Shown one piece after another: positions 20,341 to 32,679 of a DNA stretch of 64,000 bases. The DNA lies in assembly GCF_034702125.1 (NCBI RefSeq), contig NC_085872.1:30668134-30732133 (forward strand), in the 5' to 3' direction. The notes below the pieces were generated by a model, which searched no databases, was not told where the DNA came from, and saw only the letters and a list, made by a program, of their open reading frames with translations. Source of the stretch: Engraulis encrasicolus (Eukaryota > Chordata > Actinopteri > Clupeiformes > Engraulidae). The position numbers and the translations under genes are program-made. The first letter of the stretch is position 1. Each line of letters opens with the position of its first letter.

Positions 20341-23300
20341 AAAATGTTTTAATAAGGCATAGAAGAAAAATGTTCCAAATATAAACTACAGATCATTTTA
20401 AACTCATCCAAATAGTTAATATGCTCATGGCTGTGCTGTCTTCCATGACTGATGTAGGCTACTGCCTGCTGTCACTGGTTTGTCATTTGTCACATACAGT
20501 AAACTCTTGTGTTGGAATGTGACATGTCTTCCTTAGTGCATAAATAATGCATAGCCTATTTATCACATGGGCATAGGCTACAGTTATACATCAACAACTG
20601 GTATAGAAATAGGTATGGATGGATAAGTAAGTCAAAATGAAGGTAATATGGCCTACTGAGTTACAGTAGCCTACAGTAGCCTGCCAACTGTGACCCCTTT
20701 GTATCATCTGCAGAGAAGGTAGACCAAACTTATTAGAAATCTGTGAAACTACGAACTACTTCAACAAACTATATATTTGAGTCTTTGGACCTACCTATGT
20801 TGGGCTAGACATACTTAACTCTGCCTCTAGGGAATAGGGGACTGTGGGCTATCAAACGTATCGTATGGCTCGTGGAACGAAAAGTGCCCTCAGCAGCGTG
20901 GCCAGTAGAAGACGATTGGAACGCGAGAGAAAGCCAGGTGAAAGAGTAGGTGGCATTGGTAGCTTAAATAGCCTATCTTTTCCACTACCAAGGGCGACAG
21001 AGTTTCTTGTTCGCAAGTGCCCCAGACGCAAATAGAGCAGTCAAGAGACAGGACAACTGGGATGTAACTGCAAGTGTGTGAGTGAATGTAAGTCTAGTGA
21101 ATGGACATGTATGTTACATTCTTTTGATAAACTAATAACGACTCGAATCCAAATAGACTGCATGTCATGTCACACTTTTAGACCAATCGACGACCAGTGC
21201 CAGGGATAGATGATGTGAACGAGTTTTTAGAATCGCCAAGCGGCAACCAAAAGAAAGCAACATTTATTTTGTAGTTAGCAAAGAGTGGCGCTTCTTTACA
21301 AAACGACGGTGAGTACAAAGAGATGATTCATGAAATTGGCACTGACGTGTGTAGAATAGGTACCTCCTGTCTTACAAAATAAGAAAACCCCTCCGGCAAA
21401 TTACTCCACAATGGCGTCTTTCATTAGCGGATCTGGGGCACTCAGGAAATGGAACTGGTTTAGAACAGCCAGGAGAACTAAAAAGAACCTCATTCGAAAT
21501 GTGGATATGGGATGTGTAAAAACGTATGACAAACAGACGAGGAACCGCTGTTAATGAGTTCCACGGAGCCTTAGCAACACGCCAGAAGCGTGACGAGGGC
21601 TAGCTTGTATTTTCTCCGTGAAGGTCGAGTTAAGAAAGCCAACGAATTCAAAGATCATGCCGTACAGTGACGACGGGGGCTTGAAATACAGATATAGTAG
21701 AAAACACTGAACAATATCCAGGAAGTGGTTAAATATTTTGTTGGAACTGTGGCGCTCATCGCCTGGCACATGCGTAAAAGCGACTGCGCCCTGAATGTCC
21801 CAGTCAAACCAAGCGTCGGAAATAATACCAAAGCAAATAAATCCGCGCTTACCTGAAACATTGATGAACATAAAGTTGCTTTTTGAGAACGTATTCCTTC
21901 CGATTTCGCTTGCGATCTGCCTCCCTTGCTACACCAGAGAGAAATGCAATAGCTTGGCTAAGGTAGACAGAACAAAATACAGAGAATACTTGCTCCAGGG
22001 CTTCGAAACCCCTCAAGGCAAAGATCAGGATACAATTAGCTCATGTCTCTACCCCAGTCTAAACCAATCTGCAAAATAAAACTCCCGGTGAAAGAACAGA
22101 ACATCGAGACAGTGAGCTGGCCTAGTAACTATATTTACATTTTAAATCATAAATTCTATAAATTTCTAGATGTAGCCTATTCGGCACATACAGCCTCACT
22201 CCCCTCCAACTTCTTCATTGCCCTCTACCACAGAAAATCTGATTTTAATCGTTATGATTAGTTTTGATGTAACATTCCCGCGGGCATTCTCTGCAAATGG
22301 ATGGAGTGTTTCTTTGCCAAAAAGGAAAACAGCAGATGATGATAATTATATAGATTGTTGGTAAGGTCTGGGCTCTTGTTTTATGACAGTTTAAGGTCTA
22401 GAGTGCTCAAATAAATTCATACAAGAAACACATCAAGGAGATCCTAGAACTTGTTGATTTCAATCAACTTCTTTAATCAATGGATGGATGCTTAAAGGAA
22501 AATTGGCACTTTTTTTTCTCTCCCACTTTCCCTCTCCTCCCTATGGCCAACCTCCAGAATGACGTTGTTATATAAATAAGCACTTGCAGCCTGGTTTGCC
22601 CCAATCAAGTCTGAATCAGCGCCCGGGGCACATACGAGAGCTCATTTCAAATGTTCAACCATGCATAATTTCAAGAAAATTGAGGCGCTTCCCTCCCAAG
22701 CTTTTAGTTTCAAACTGCGGGATACTGATAGCAAAGGGCGCAGAGCCGTACAAGCCGTGCGTTTTGCAGTTGGAAAAAATGCTATGCATTTGAAACAAAC
22801 CGGTTTAATTTGTGCTATAGATGTTCATTATATGTCATTTTACTAGACTATGAAAAACATTTACCCACTGTAAAAGCAACAATATAGCCGATGCTGATTT
22901 ACGCATAGGTTAAGATACAGCAGATGGCGTTACAATATGCGTGTATTCTCGTGCACAGTTCAGGAGAACACACTGTAACAGCACTGATGTATTTATATGC
23001 CTTTCATTCTGACATACCGGTCACTTATGGAGCATGTAGCTCACCACAGTCCCAATCGTCTCCTCTTTCGCCCCCTGTCTGCCGCGAGTTGCAATTGGCC
23101 AATGTACTATGATCAATTGCAAAAGCCCTCTAAAATTGATTTGAAATGTGAACAGACTGATAATAGTTTGTTTTGATATGTCATGTAGGCTACAGCTTGC
23201 GTGGTTAACACCAGACCTAATCACAAGTGAGATTAGGTCTGGGGAGTTGCCTATTGTAAATTCCGTATGGAGCCGGAATAGTTGGCTATTATGACACACT

Positions 23301-25559
23301 GCCCTGCTCTCTGATTGGGCAGGGAAACTGTTAAGGTCGGAATGCTTGGCCATTATGACACAGATCCCATGATCTTGTACGTTATGAGTCATCCTCGCCA
23401 TACTGTCTTTCAGATCGAAACGATTGTGTAGAACTAAAGGCAGTATGGGAGTTCCCAGGCTAGGCTACAGCCATTTCAAAGACATTTTGGTCTTTTCAAG
23501 ACACTACATATTTTGATTTTTGATAGGCCTACTACAAGTCTTCTGCAACACATTTTTCTTTGTAGGGCCCTAAAAGAATGATCATTGGATTACTTGTCTT
23601 GAAGATGAAAATAGAGACAGACACTAAATGTTGTAGATGAGGAAATTAAACAGTCTCCTCCAACACATAAAAATCGTTAATACAGCACGAGTTGGTAAAG
23701 GACTATTAGTTCTTTGGGATGCTTCTGTTTTAAAATATACAGACATTCAGTGCATCAAATCAAACTGTGTATTCCGATTCCATTCTAATGGTACAGTTGA
23801 ACTTTAATGGAAGTACCCCTGAAATTATTTACTCATTATTCATGAGATATGGAAACATAATATAGTGACCCTTATATTCTCCTTTGATCACTACACTGTG
23901 CTGATGTGTAGAATCCGTCAAAGAAATTCAAATGTGTTAGTATGTATGTATGCACTGTAGGCGCATGCATGTAATCCCTCCCCACCCCCCATGCAATCTT
24001 TCTTTGTGAGATGCAATAGAATCTAAGTGTTCTAGCAGCACGCCCTATAGCTGGTGTAGGAGCGTTTTGTATTTTCAGAACAGAACATAGATGGTGATTT
24101 AGACCAGTTTCATCTAAAAGCTGAAACTGAAGAGGTCCCCCCCTCTTCACTGTATTATAGTAGTGGACGGAGGAATTAATATGTAGCTTTCTGTCTGGCA
24201 AAAAGCTGTGTCTGTCAGGGCATATGACTGACTGCTACAGAGGAAATCCAACAGAAGTCTAGTGCAGCAACACAGTGGGGCTGAGGGGTTGTTTGAGGGT
24301 GGTGGTGGTGGTGGTGGTGGGGTGAGAGAGTGGGTGGAGAGGCTAGCGTTGTACTTTTTGACCACCGTCCCAGAGGAAAACAAACAGAGGATTAAAGAGT
24401 TTGGATGGAGTTATTTGCCCCCAAGGGTTAAGCAGCCAAAGCACAAACACCCAGACCCTTTTCTGCTCTGTTTCCCCCCCTCCTGCCCTGCACTATACAG
24501 TGTATCTCTCCCATCAGGCAAAGTCATTGTAGCACAATGTAAGCACAACCCAGGGCCCCCTGCATGTCCTGTGTCATTTGTCTTCTACACGAGTTGAAAC
24601 AATGCATTTTTGGACCGTCGTGCCTACTCTGATAAAGAAACAGATTTTAGTGTGTGCAAAGGCACAAATCGCCACTTTTTGAAGGTTTCGGTTAAGGGTC
24701 TTTCGAAACAACAGCATGTTGAAAAGAAAGAGAAAGAAATCTTATTGTTTTTCAGGATCGGGAACAAAAGGGTGTGTTTTTTTTCCTTGAAATGAAATTT
24801 GGCTGCCGTGGCAACAACTGCGGGAGGACTCTGTCAGAGTCGGGTTTTTAGTGGACAAATTACCGAAATGACTTGCAGATGTGGAATGCCCAAAACAGAA
24901 ACGGCTTGGCTGCAGGCGCAGATGACATCATGCCAGCGGTTCTGGTCCTGAGTGTAGCAGAAAGCATAACCTGTAGGCATCGCTTCCAAGCCTTTCAGCT
25001 CAACTTTTGCTCATGTTCGATCGTTAAGACCCACACAAGACACGCAAAGGCTTTATGATGGCCGTGCATATAGGGGAATGGTGTTTGACGGTTGTATAAG
25101 GCTGGGTGTGCATCAGATAGGGCCCATTAGGGGGCAGATAGGCATCTCCTGTTGAATCCCCATGGACTGACCGACAGTAAGCTTTGTTGTGGTGTGTTGC
25201 ATAGTAAACACTTGTTTTGTTGTGGTTGTTTTAAGGACCTTTTTGGGAGGTCCTTAATCCTAGGCCATTTCTGAAACGTACACAGAAACGTTTGTACATG
25301 AAATGGATTCTTGCTAGTTTGCTGGATAAAATGAGACATGTGAGCCTTGTTGCATCCTTAACATCAGAAACATTAGTCATTGGACCCTGTGTAACAGAGA
25401 AGTATAATCAGTTATAAACAAAGTACATGAGTTGCACACACATGCATACGCAGACACTCAATCACACAAAGAACCAGGTGGGAACAGCTTCCTACATCCC
25501 TTGTTGGGGCGAAAGGTAGTGACATTGCAATCAAAACTGGGAGAGGAAGTAAAATGGAA
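20341..25559. other. intergenic, no gene seen
   Basis: Largely unique DNA. Contains a perfect 12-bp stem hairpin at 23211-23242, (GGT)n at 24299-24320 and many TAGGCTAC words. The strongest splice-donor-like site on the kctd1 strand is at 21854/21853. Confidence 0.5.
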
Positions 25560-25647
25560 GTGTGTGCTTTTGTGTGTGTGTGTGTGTGTTTGTGCATGTT
25601 TGTGCGTGCGTGCGTGCGTGTGTGTGTGTGTGTGTGTGCGTGTGCGT

Positions 25648-25682
<35 letters not shown>

Positions 25683-25742
25683 CGTATGCGTGCGTGTGTG
25701 TGTGTGTGTGTGTGTGCGCACGTGTGTGTGTGTGTGTGTGTT
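25560..25742. repeat. degenerate (GT)n tract with GCGT blocks
   Basis: GT units mixed with repeated GCGT and GTGC units over about 180 bp. Alternating purine-pyrimidine for most of its length. Confidence 0.93.
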
Positions 25743-26092
25743 GGGGGTGTAGGGTAATGCTGGGAGGCTCCAATAAAATGTAATCCTATTATATGCTCCC
25801 CTCTAGAGGGCAACAATAATAAAGGTTTCCCTAATAACAGGCACAGGCCAGCCCCAAATGGGGAAAAGCGCTGGCTCCTCTGGATAAGTCCCATAGCCGC
25901 AGATGTAAATAGGCGCCGTCTCATTACCCATCCGGCAGTGCAGTGGGCTGCACACAACACAACACAACACCAACACGGCTAAAGCCGGAAGATGGCAGAG
26001 CAACGGTTAAGGGATACAAATGGCCCGCATCAAAAACATGGAGGAGAAAGTTGGACCTAATGCACATTGCTTCAGCCTGAGCATCCTGGTGT

Positions 26093-26275
26093 CGTGTGTG
26101 TGTGTGTGTGTGTTTGTGCGTGCGTGCGTGTGTGCGTGTGCATTCGTGTGTGTCTTTGTCTGTATATGTGTGTGTGTGTGTTGGGGTAGTCTGTGTGTGT
26201 TTGTGTATATGTCTGGGTGTGCTGTATGTATGTGTTGTTGTTTGGGGTATGTGTGTGTGTGTGTGTGTGTCTGTG
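26093..26275. repeat. degenerate (GT)n tract
   Basis: Several GT runs separated by short GT-rich spacers. Confidence 0.9.
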
Positions 26276-27210
26276 TGAGGCCAGAGGAGGAGGAAGGCGA
26301 GGGGAAAGGAGGGAGCGTGCCGGTAGGCCCCTGAGGAAGCTAATCAGGGGCCTCTCCGCCCCCATCTTGTCTGCGATCCCCAGCAGACTCAGGTGTGCCA
26401 CGCGTTGGGTAATAATGCCTAAACTTATTTACGCACTGTTGATCAGGTTGTTGCTGGAGCACACTTGGAGCTCGCTTGCAAATGAATCTCCTCTAAAGCG
26501 AAATGAGAAGGAGCGTCGCATCTCAAAGACAAAAAAAAAGTGGGGAACAAAGGAATGCTGCTGCTGTGTGCCGTGTGGGTTGGGGCAAACAAAGCAGATG
26601 GAGAGAACAAAACAGCAGCGAGTGCGAGTGTGTCAGTCAAACGTCATCCTATATTCTGTACACAAATTTGTGTTCAGCTCATAACAGCGAAAGAATGTGC
26701 CATTCTTGATCATATCAAGTCACTTGGTTATTTGATTTTTTGGGTGCTTTTAAAAAAAAAGAAAAATGCCTCAATTTAAAAAAAACACGGCATGTCGTAG
26801 CACCCACACCATTATCCAGCTTATTAAAACTATTCTGCAAGATGATTCACACTGCCAGTCCTTTTTGGGGACACGAAAATGGTCCGAACAAGACCATTTC
26901 CTTGAGAGCAATAAGTCTACCCCTCTCCCAACCTCTTCGTAGATGGTGATGAAATGCCTTCATGCCACTGGAACGTGCTGGAACATTACAATATTCATCA
27001 CTGGAGACGGGGACGAGAGCAAGGGTATCAGTGTCATTGCATCCAGACACACGACTGTCATCCCTGACAGTGAGTTATTAAGTGAGCAACTCTAACAACG
27101 TTATGGGGCCCGGAATAATAAAGCTTTATTTGTCGTTTTGTGTGTGCCTGCCTGTTTCTAAGGTGTGCACACACATGCTCGTATTTGTGTTTGTGCAAGT
27201 GTGTCTGTGA
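26276..27210. other. intergenic, no gene seen
   Basis: Unique sequence. The stretch 26400-26520 is homeodomain-site rich and contains TTGCAAATGAATC, but nothing more definite. Confidence 0.4.
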
Positions 27211-27212
27211 GA

Positions 27213-27291
<79 letters not shown>
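27211..27291. repeat. (GT)n-(GA)n microsatellite
   Basis: Short GT run passing into about 32 GA units. Confidence 0.96.
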
Positions 27292-27296
<5 letters not shown>

Positions 27297-28519
27297 GGAG
27301 AATGTCGCATTCCTTCCTGTTCCTCTACCACCCGCTAACCCCAGAGCTGCAGACTCAGGGCGGTTTGCAGAATCAAACAATTTCACGCAGCTACTGGAGG
27401 AGGAAATGAACTGAGCCCAGAGCAATAATAAAATTATACAAATGTTATTACAGACTTGCCTGCTACTGTCCTACTTTAATTCAAATTTGGGCACTCCAGG
27501 CACCGCTGGTGGCAGAGACCTTCCTGAATAAATCAACATTAGCTTACGTCTAAATTATTAAGGAAGTAGGAGACTTTCTTGTTTATAGTATGAATTATTA
27601 ACCAAGTGTTTAACTCTGTTATTTTCATGAATCCCCAAATATTAATTGCTAATGATCTTTAAGGTGTGTGTTTTATATTTTGCCCTTCGATGCGCCTGCT
27701 GCCAGGAAGTCTTTTTCGAAACCAAGTTTGAGTGGTTTGCGGAACCAGCGAAAGGCGTGTATGAGTTGTGTAAACTAATGAATGCTGTGTGCTTATCCCT
27801 GGTTGCAGAAATTAGACTAATTTATATCAAAGGGTAGAATCTACTAGATAAAAGGTATCATTTTCTGCAAGTGTTTTATAGATCAGAGCATTTCATAATG
27901 TAACAACTATATGCCTAAATAAATTATGTGTGGTTTTCAGAATGTTCCCATATCATCTGGCTGTTTTTGGTGTGCTGTTTATTACCTGACCAAATGTTTT
28001 TATTGTGACTTTTGAAGGGAAAAAGGGTATTCCTAATTGCAATTATAAAACTCGTAGGCTAAGATGTTGTAGATATACATGTATGCAGATCATGTCTAAA
28101 TCAATAAACTTGGTTTTTTTTTGGAAATGGCAAATGTTTTTGTGGCAGAAAAGAAAAGTGCCTTGTCTACAAAAGTGTTTTCTTTCTTTGCCCACCAGTA
28201 TGTTGCCTTTTGTACCAATATTACATGCGTAGAGTATCGTTGACAATTTACAATACATTTGTTAGACATGAGCCATAATACCCTGCATGTTCCCATATTT
28301 TAATGTTCCCATCCTGGAAAAGGCAAACACTTAAACAAAGTCAAAATATTCAGTCTTTAGGTGAAGTACGTTGAAGAAATAAAATCAGTGAAATATGTGT
28401 CTAAAATGACAGGTATTTTGTTAAATCCTTAGCCCTAAGTCAATTTGTCATATGACAGACAGATGTGTAACTATACTGGAGTCTAATAGAACATGATGCA
28501 TTTCTCCATTTCTAACTTT
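27292..28519. other. intergenic, no gene seen
   Basis: AT-rich unique DNA. 27420-27640 has ordered AT-rich homeobox-like sites and no simple repeats, so it may be regulatory. Confidence 0.4.
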
Positions 28520-29159
28520 GGTAACACTTAACACATAACACTTGGTAGCCCATATCTATACCGCATTATAAGCACATTTATAACAAATTATAATGCACAT
28601 TATAATTACTTAGAACGTATGATGCTTTATATTAACAGTTATGAATAACCATGAATCTAGCTTATAATGCTTTATAAATCTAAGGGTGTAATGAGTGCTC
28701 ATGGCTATAAACTACAGGCTGCCTGATGGGGCTTATAGTACAATATGAGTAGGCTACCCCTCTATGCACAGACCTGGATGATAAACTGTCATAAGGGCTC
28801 ATAAGATGCTATAATGTTCCATGTGAGATCATATGTCACCAATGTGTGCTCTAATAAAGTGAAGTTCATATGGATGCATCTATAATCTGTATACTGCACA
28901 TATATAATGCATCATAATGTACTGTAAGCCCCATCAGGCAGCCCGTAGTTTATATCCAGTCACGAGCACTCATAACACCCTTGGCTTTATAAAGCATTAT
29001 ACGCCAGATTCATTGTTATTCATTACTGTTAACATAAAGCATCATGAAACATCATGGGAGTAGTCGTAATGCGTTGTAAGTAATTATAATGTGCATTATA
29101 ATTTCTTATAAATGCGCTCATAATGCACTTTAGATATGGCCTTCATAGAAAGTGTTACC
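28520..29159. mobile_element. 640-bp foldback (long palindrome) MITE
   Basis: Begins GGTAACACTT and ends AAGTGTTACC. The two halves are diverged inverted copies along nearly their whole length; for example GCTGCCTGATGGGGCTTA on the left is met by TAAGCCCCATCAGGCAGC on the right. No open frame. Confidence 0.82.
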
Positions 29160-32100
29160 CTAACTTTTATTATGCTGGTTGATTATCTGGTTGAGGAGTT
29201 ATGAAGCTACTGCTTGGTTGAAAGTCATTTATTGCTAGAATATGATTGGTTTGAGGGGTAAACAGAACAATTTCAGTCTCCTGTCAAGTGTCATGATGAG
29301 TTAGTGATTAGGAAATGACATGCTGGTGTAGAGAGGACATGATTTACCGGGCTCTGAAACCTGGATTTGGGACCAAATGGAGTATTGCTTTGAGGTAAAC
29401 TGTTTGTCACAAAGACAAGGCCTGATAAGGGCATGTGTAAGCCATGGACATAAGTACAACACTCTGACTTACTTCAAAACTGTGATCAAAGTGAGAGAGT
29501 TAGGTGACAGTCAGAAAAATATGTGCATCATTGGAAAGTGTGCTAAAGTTTTATGTCATAGGCTGCATGCAGGATATGCACCTGCTACTTATTCTCCTGT
29601 GTGTGTCTGTCTGAGGTGAAGGTGAATAGATCCTGAAAGGGAGATCTCAATGTTTTTGGCGAGTCACACTCAATCTAACAGCCGATTCAATACTGATACT
29701 GAAAGGAAAACACAAATCTTAGAATCATGAAACGTTTTTGGTTATTTTTTCATAACCAAATAATATTACATGTATGTTACGTGAAAATAATTTGGATGCT
29801 AGGCTACCTTATTTTGGCGTTGCAAACAAATACTTTCAGAGAAATTATAGGTTCCATAAAAAAACAATTAATTAGTTATAACCCAGCATCATATAAGGAA
29901 TCAAAACAACAGTATAAGATGAAATGATTTGTGGCAATCATTGCATATTTTGTCTTCACTTGAGATATTTACTTACTAAACATAATATTAGACATACTTC
30001 ATCTACATGCATCACTTCATGGTCATCAGAGACCATTCCCCTTTATCAATTCTGTCTGTGACTGTAACTGACTCTAGCTGTTGTAACTGAATGTATGTTC
30101 AACTTGTGAGGTTTCATTTAAACATAATATGGAAATGAACATCATCAAGGTGAAGAAAAGCAAATGAAAAAACCCCCAGAAAAAACGAAATAACGACAGG
30201 AGCGTCTCACGGAATCGTGTCTGCCCAGGGCCAGCTCCTCGCTCTCCTCTCCTCTTCTCCTCGCCGCACGCTGTCCATCTGTCTGAGAGTCTCTGTTTCA
30301 TATTCAGAACAGCACAGTGGCTCTATTAACACTGACCACCTTCCCCAAGCCAAACATGCCCACTATTTCACACCGCAGTGTGTCCCTAATGTCTTCTGTG
30401 TGTCCTTTACAAACACCTTTAACATGAGGTGTGTGTGTGTGTAGTGACTGGCAGACATCTGCAATGTGAAAACTGTTCTCCATATAAACCACTGCTTCAG
30501 GGATGTGCTCCTCCTCATTGATGAGATGATTAGGGGTGGCCCTGAAACTGTATCAGCAAAATGACATGTGTTTCATTTTCGACTAGACTCGGGACAATTA
30601 GACATAGCATGGGCTGTTGTGTCATAATAATAATGTGTGAAAGATTAAACAATGTTTTGAATGAATAGTGTTATAGCCACCTGTTGACTAGTATAATTGT
30701 ATTATTAGGCCCATATTATTATAATCAGGCCTATATTATTATATTATTATACATTTTTTCTTAATCTCATATAGCCGTCTCCTTAATCCCTGCCCAACCC
30801 AATGTTCAGCACTTGGATCCCCATTCAGCGTGCTCAACCCTAAAATACCTAGCCAGGCTGTGCCCTCCTAGTGACGCAACACTTTCAGCGTTGCAAATAG
30901 TCAGGTCAAGAGCAATGCAAATACTTTCTGAGTTCCCGAAAATACGGGAACTCCTCCCAGTTTGTCGGTAAGCAAACAACCATAAGCAAACCAAGGGAGG
31001 CGGGTCAACCATGCCGTTTGGGAAATGTTAATTGTTATGCTCTTGGTCAGACCAAGTCTCGAAGAGATTTGAATGTTGATGATAATCAGGCTATACAATA
31101 CCCAGACATGCACAACGTCCATTCTGCACAATGTCCACAAGTGATCTGTGTGCCTTAAAAGTCATGTACACCTTCAATTTCTTGTTCTTTTTTGTGATAC
31201 CACCAAATAAGGAGAGTAGGCTATCGGCCTACTTCAAATGTATCAATTAAGAATTGACCTTAATGTATTGCAAGTTTTATTCTGGACCAAGAACCGAAAA
31301 GTATATTAGTATACTACTACTGGTATACTAATAAGTTAGTGGTAATTTAGACTGTAACCAGCTTTGCCTACAGTCTACATTACAGTATGTAGGGCTTTGT
31401 TTTAGTATTTATACAAGATGGATGTCACAAGATGGACGTCACCTGATTATTTATTTCAGGATTTATGGCAGACTTGCGCATTCAGTCACATACATTTTGT
31501 TTGGCCTCAAATGCTCCCGATGTCTAATTTCTTACAGCCTATCGCAGACAAAGTGCATATTGTTCCACGCAATAATCTCATGCAGGGTCAGGCAGTTACA
31601 TACTTTTTACCGCCAGCACACACCTCATTCTTTAAGCATTTTTTTCTAGGCCAGCTAGGATCCATCTTCCTTCCCCAGTTTTCATGGAGTTAATTGGGGC
31701 TGCACATTTGTATTCACCAACAGACAGGACCCTGGAACAGAGATGCCAGAGAGAGAGAGAGGGAGGCTGGGAGCAGGAGCAGGGCAGGGCTGCTCACATT
31801 TGCCAAAGGTGATACATCATCAGGAAGAGCATTTCAAATGTGGCCGCACTTCACTTATCTCTCCTCCACGTCCGGGTTTACTCCTGGAGGCTTGTCTAGA
31901 TACTTTTCTTACAAAGTTGAATTGCTGATCCGCTCTAACAGAGTGGATGTGCGATGGGGGTTAGGAGTGCATCACAGGTGTGTGCAGGGCAGGCTACCTT
32001 TCCCTTGCTGGGCTCCCCCAATGTTGCTGGGCTCATTAGGGACTGGAGGTACTTCAAAGTAACCCCTCATTGTGGTCAGTGGCCTATTAGCCAGTACAAC

Positions 32101-32229
32101 GTCAGGTGATGAATTGATGGCACTACGTTAGCCAGGTAGGCTATAATCCATTCCCTCATAGTTTTCTGGGCTAGCACCAAATCATATTGATAGCAGTCAG
32201 ACCACATGGGGATGTGTTAAGGATGACAT
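29160..32229. other. intergenic, no gene seen
   Basis: AT-rich unique DNA. Includes a small hairpin GAGTTCCCG-AAAATA-CGGGAACTC at 30931-30954. No recognised repeat family or exon. Confidence 0.5.
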
Positions 32230-32233
32230 TTAA

Positions 32234-32675
32234 CCTTTGTAAGGTGTTTGTGTTTTTGTTAAATAGGGTGTTTGGGACATTTTGACCCGGGCATATAGAA
32301 CAATAATTAAAATAGTATCTCATATTCACCCTCATGCTCCCTTCATCCTGCTTGTGAATTTATGTGTTTTTGAGAGTGAGAGCTACAGAGAGAGACAGAT
32401 AAGGAGACAGTGAAGAAAGTGAGTAAACTCAATCCAAGCTGTCAGATTGAGCCACCAGTGCTCTCATTGTGCAAGGTTGAAACATTGATGCACAACTGAA
32501 GGACCGAACAATATCTGAACTCCTTTTTCCACATAATTCACCCTCTGCCTTGTCTACTCAACGTTTGATCAGTATTGTGTCAGAGTTTAGAAAATATTGA
32601 TGTATGAGCCCCCCAAAGTGATACGGGTCAAAAAAACTGAAAACGGGTCAAAATGACCCGGACACCTTACAAGGG
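32234..32675. mobile_element. 442-bp piggyBac-type MITE
   Basis: Ends CCTTTGTAAGGTGTTTG and, in reverse complement, CCCTTGTAAGGTGTCCGGG. Flanked on both sides by TTAA (32230-32233 and 32676-32679), the piggyBac target. The GGGTCATTTTGACCC motif near the ends is typical of such fish elements. Non-coding. Confidence 0.78.
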
Positions 32676-32679
32676 TTAA

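Noticed and set aside
20844..21035. 63-codon Arg-rich frame on the plus strand
   Set aside because: Short, no family resemblance and no convincing exon borders.
21551..21871. 106-codon minus-strand frame starting MFINVSG
   Set aside because: The frame runs through a strong donor into what would be an intron. The residues match no family I know. Only the first seven codons may be exonic.
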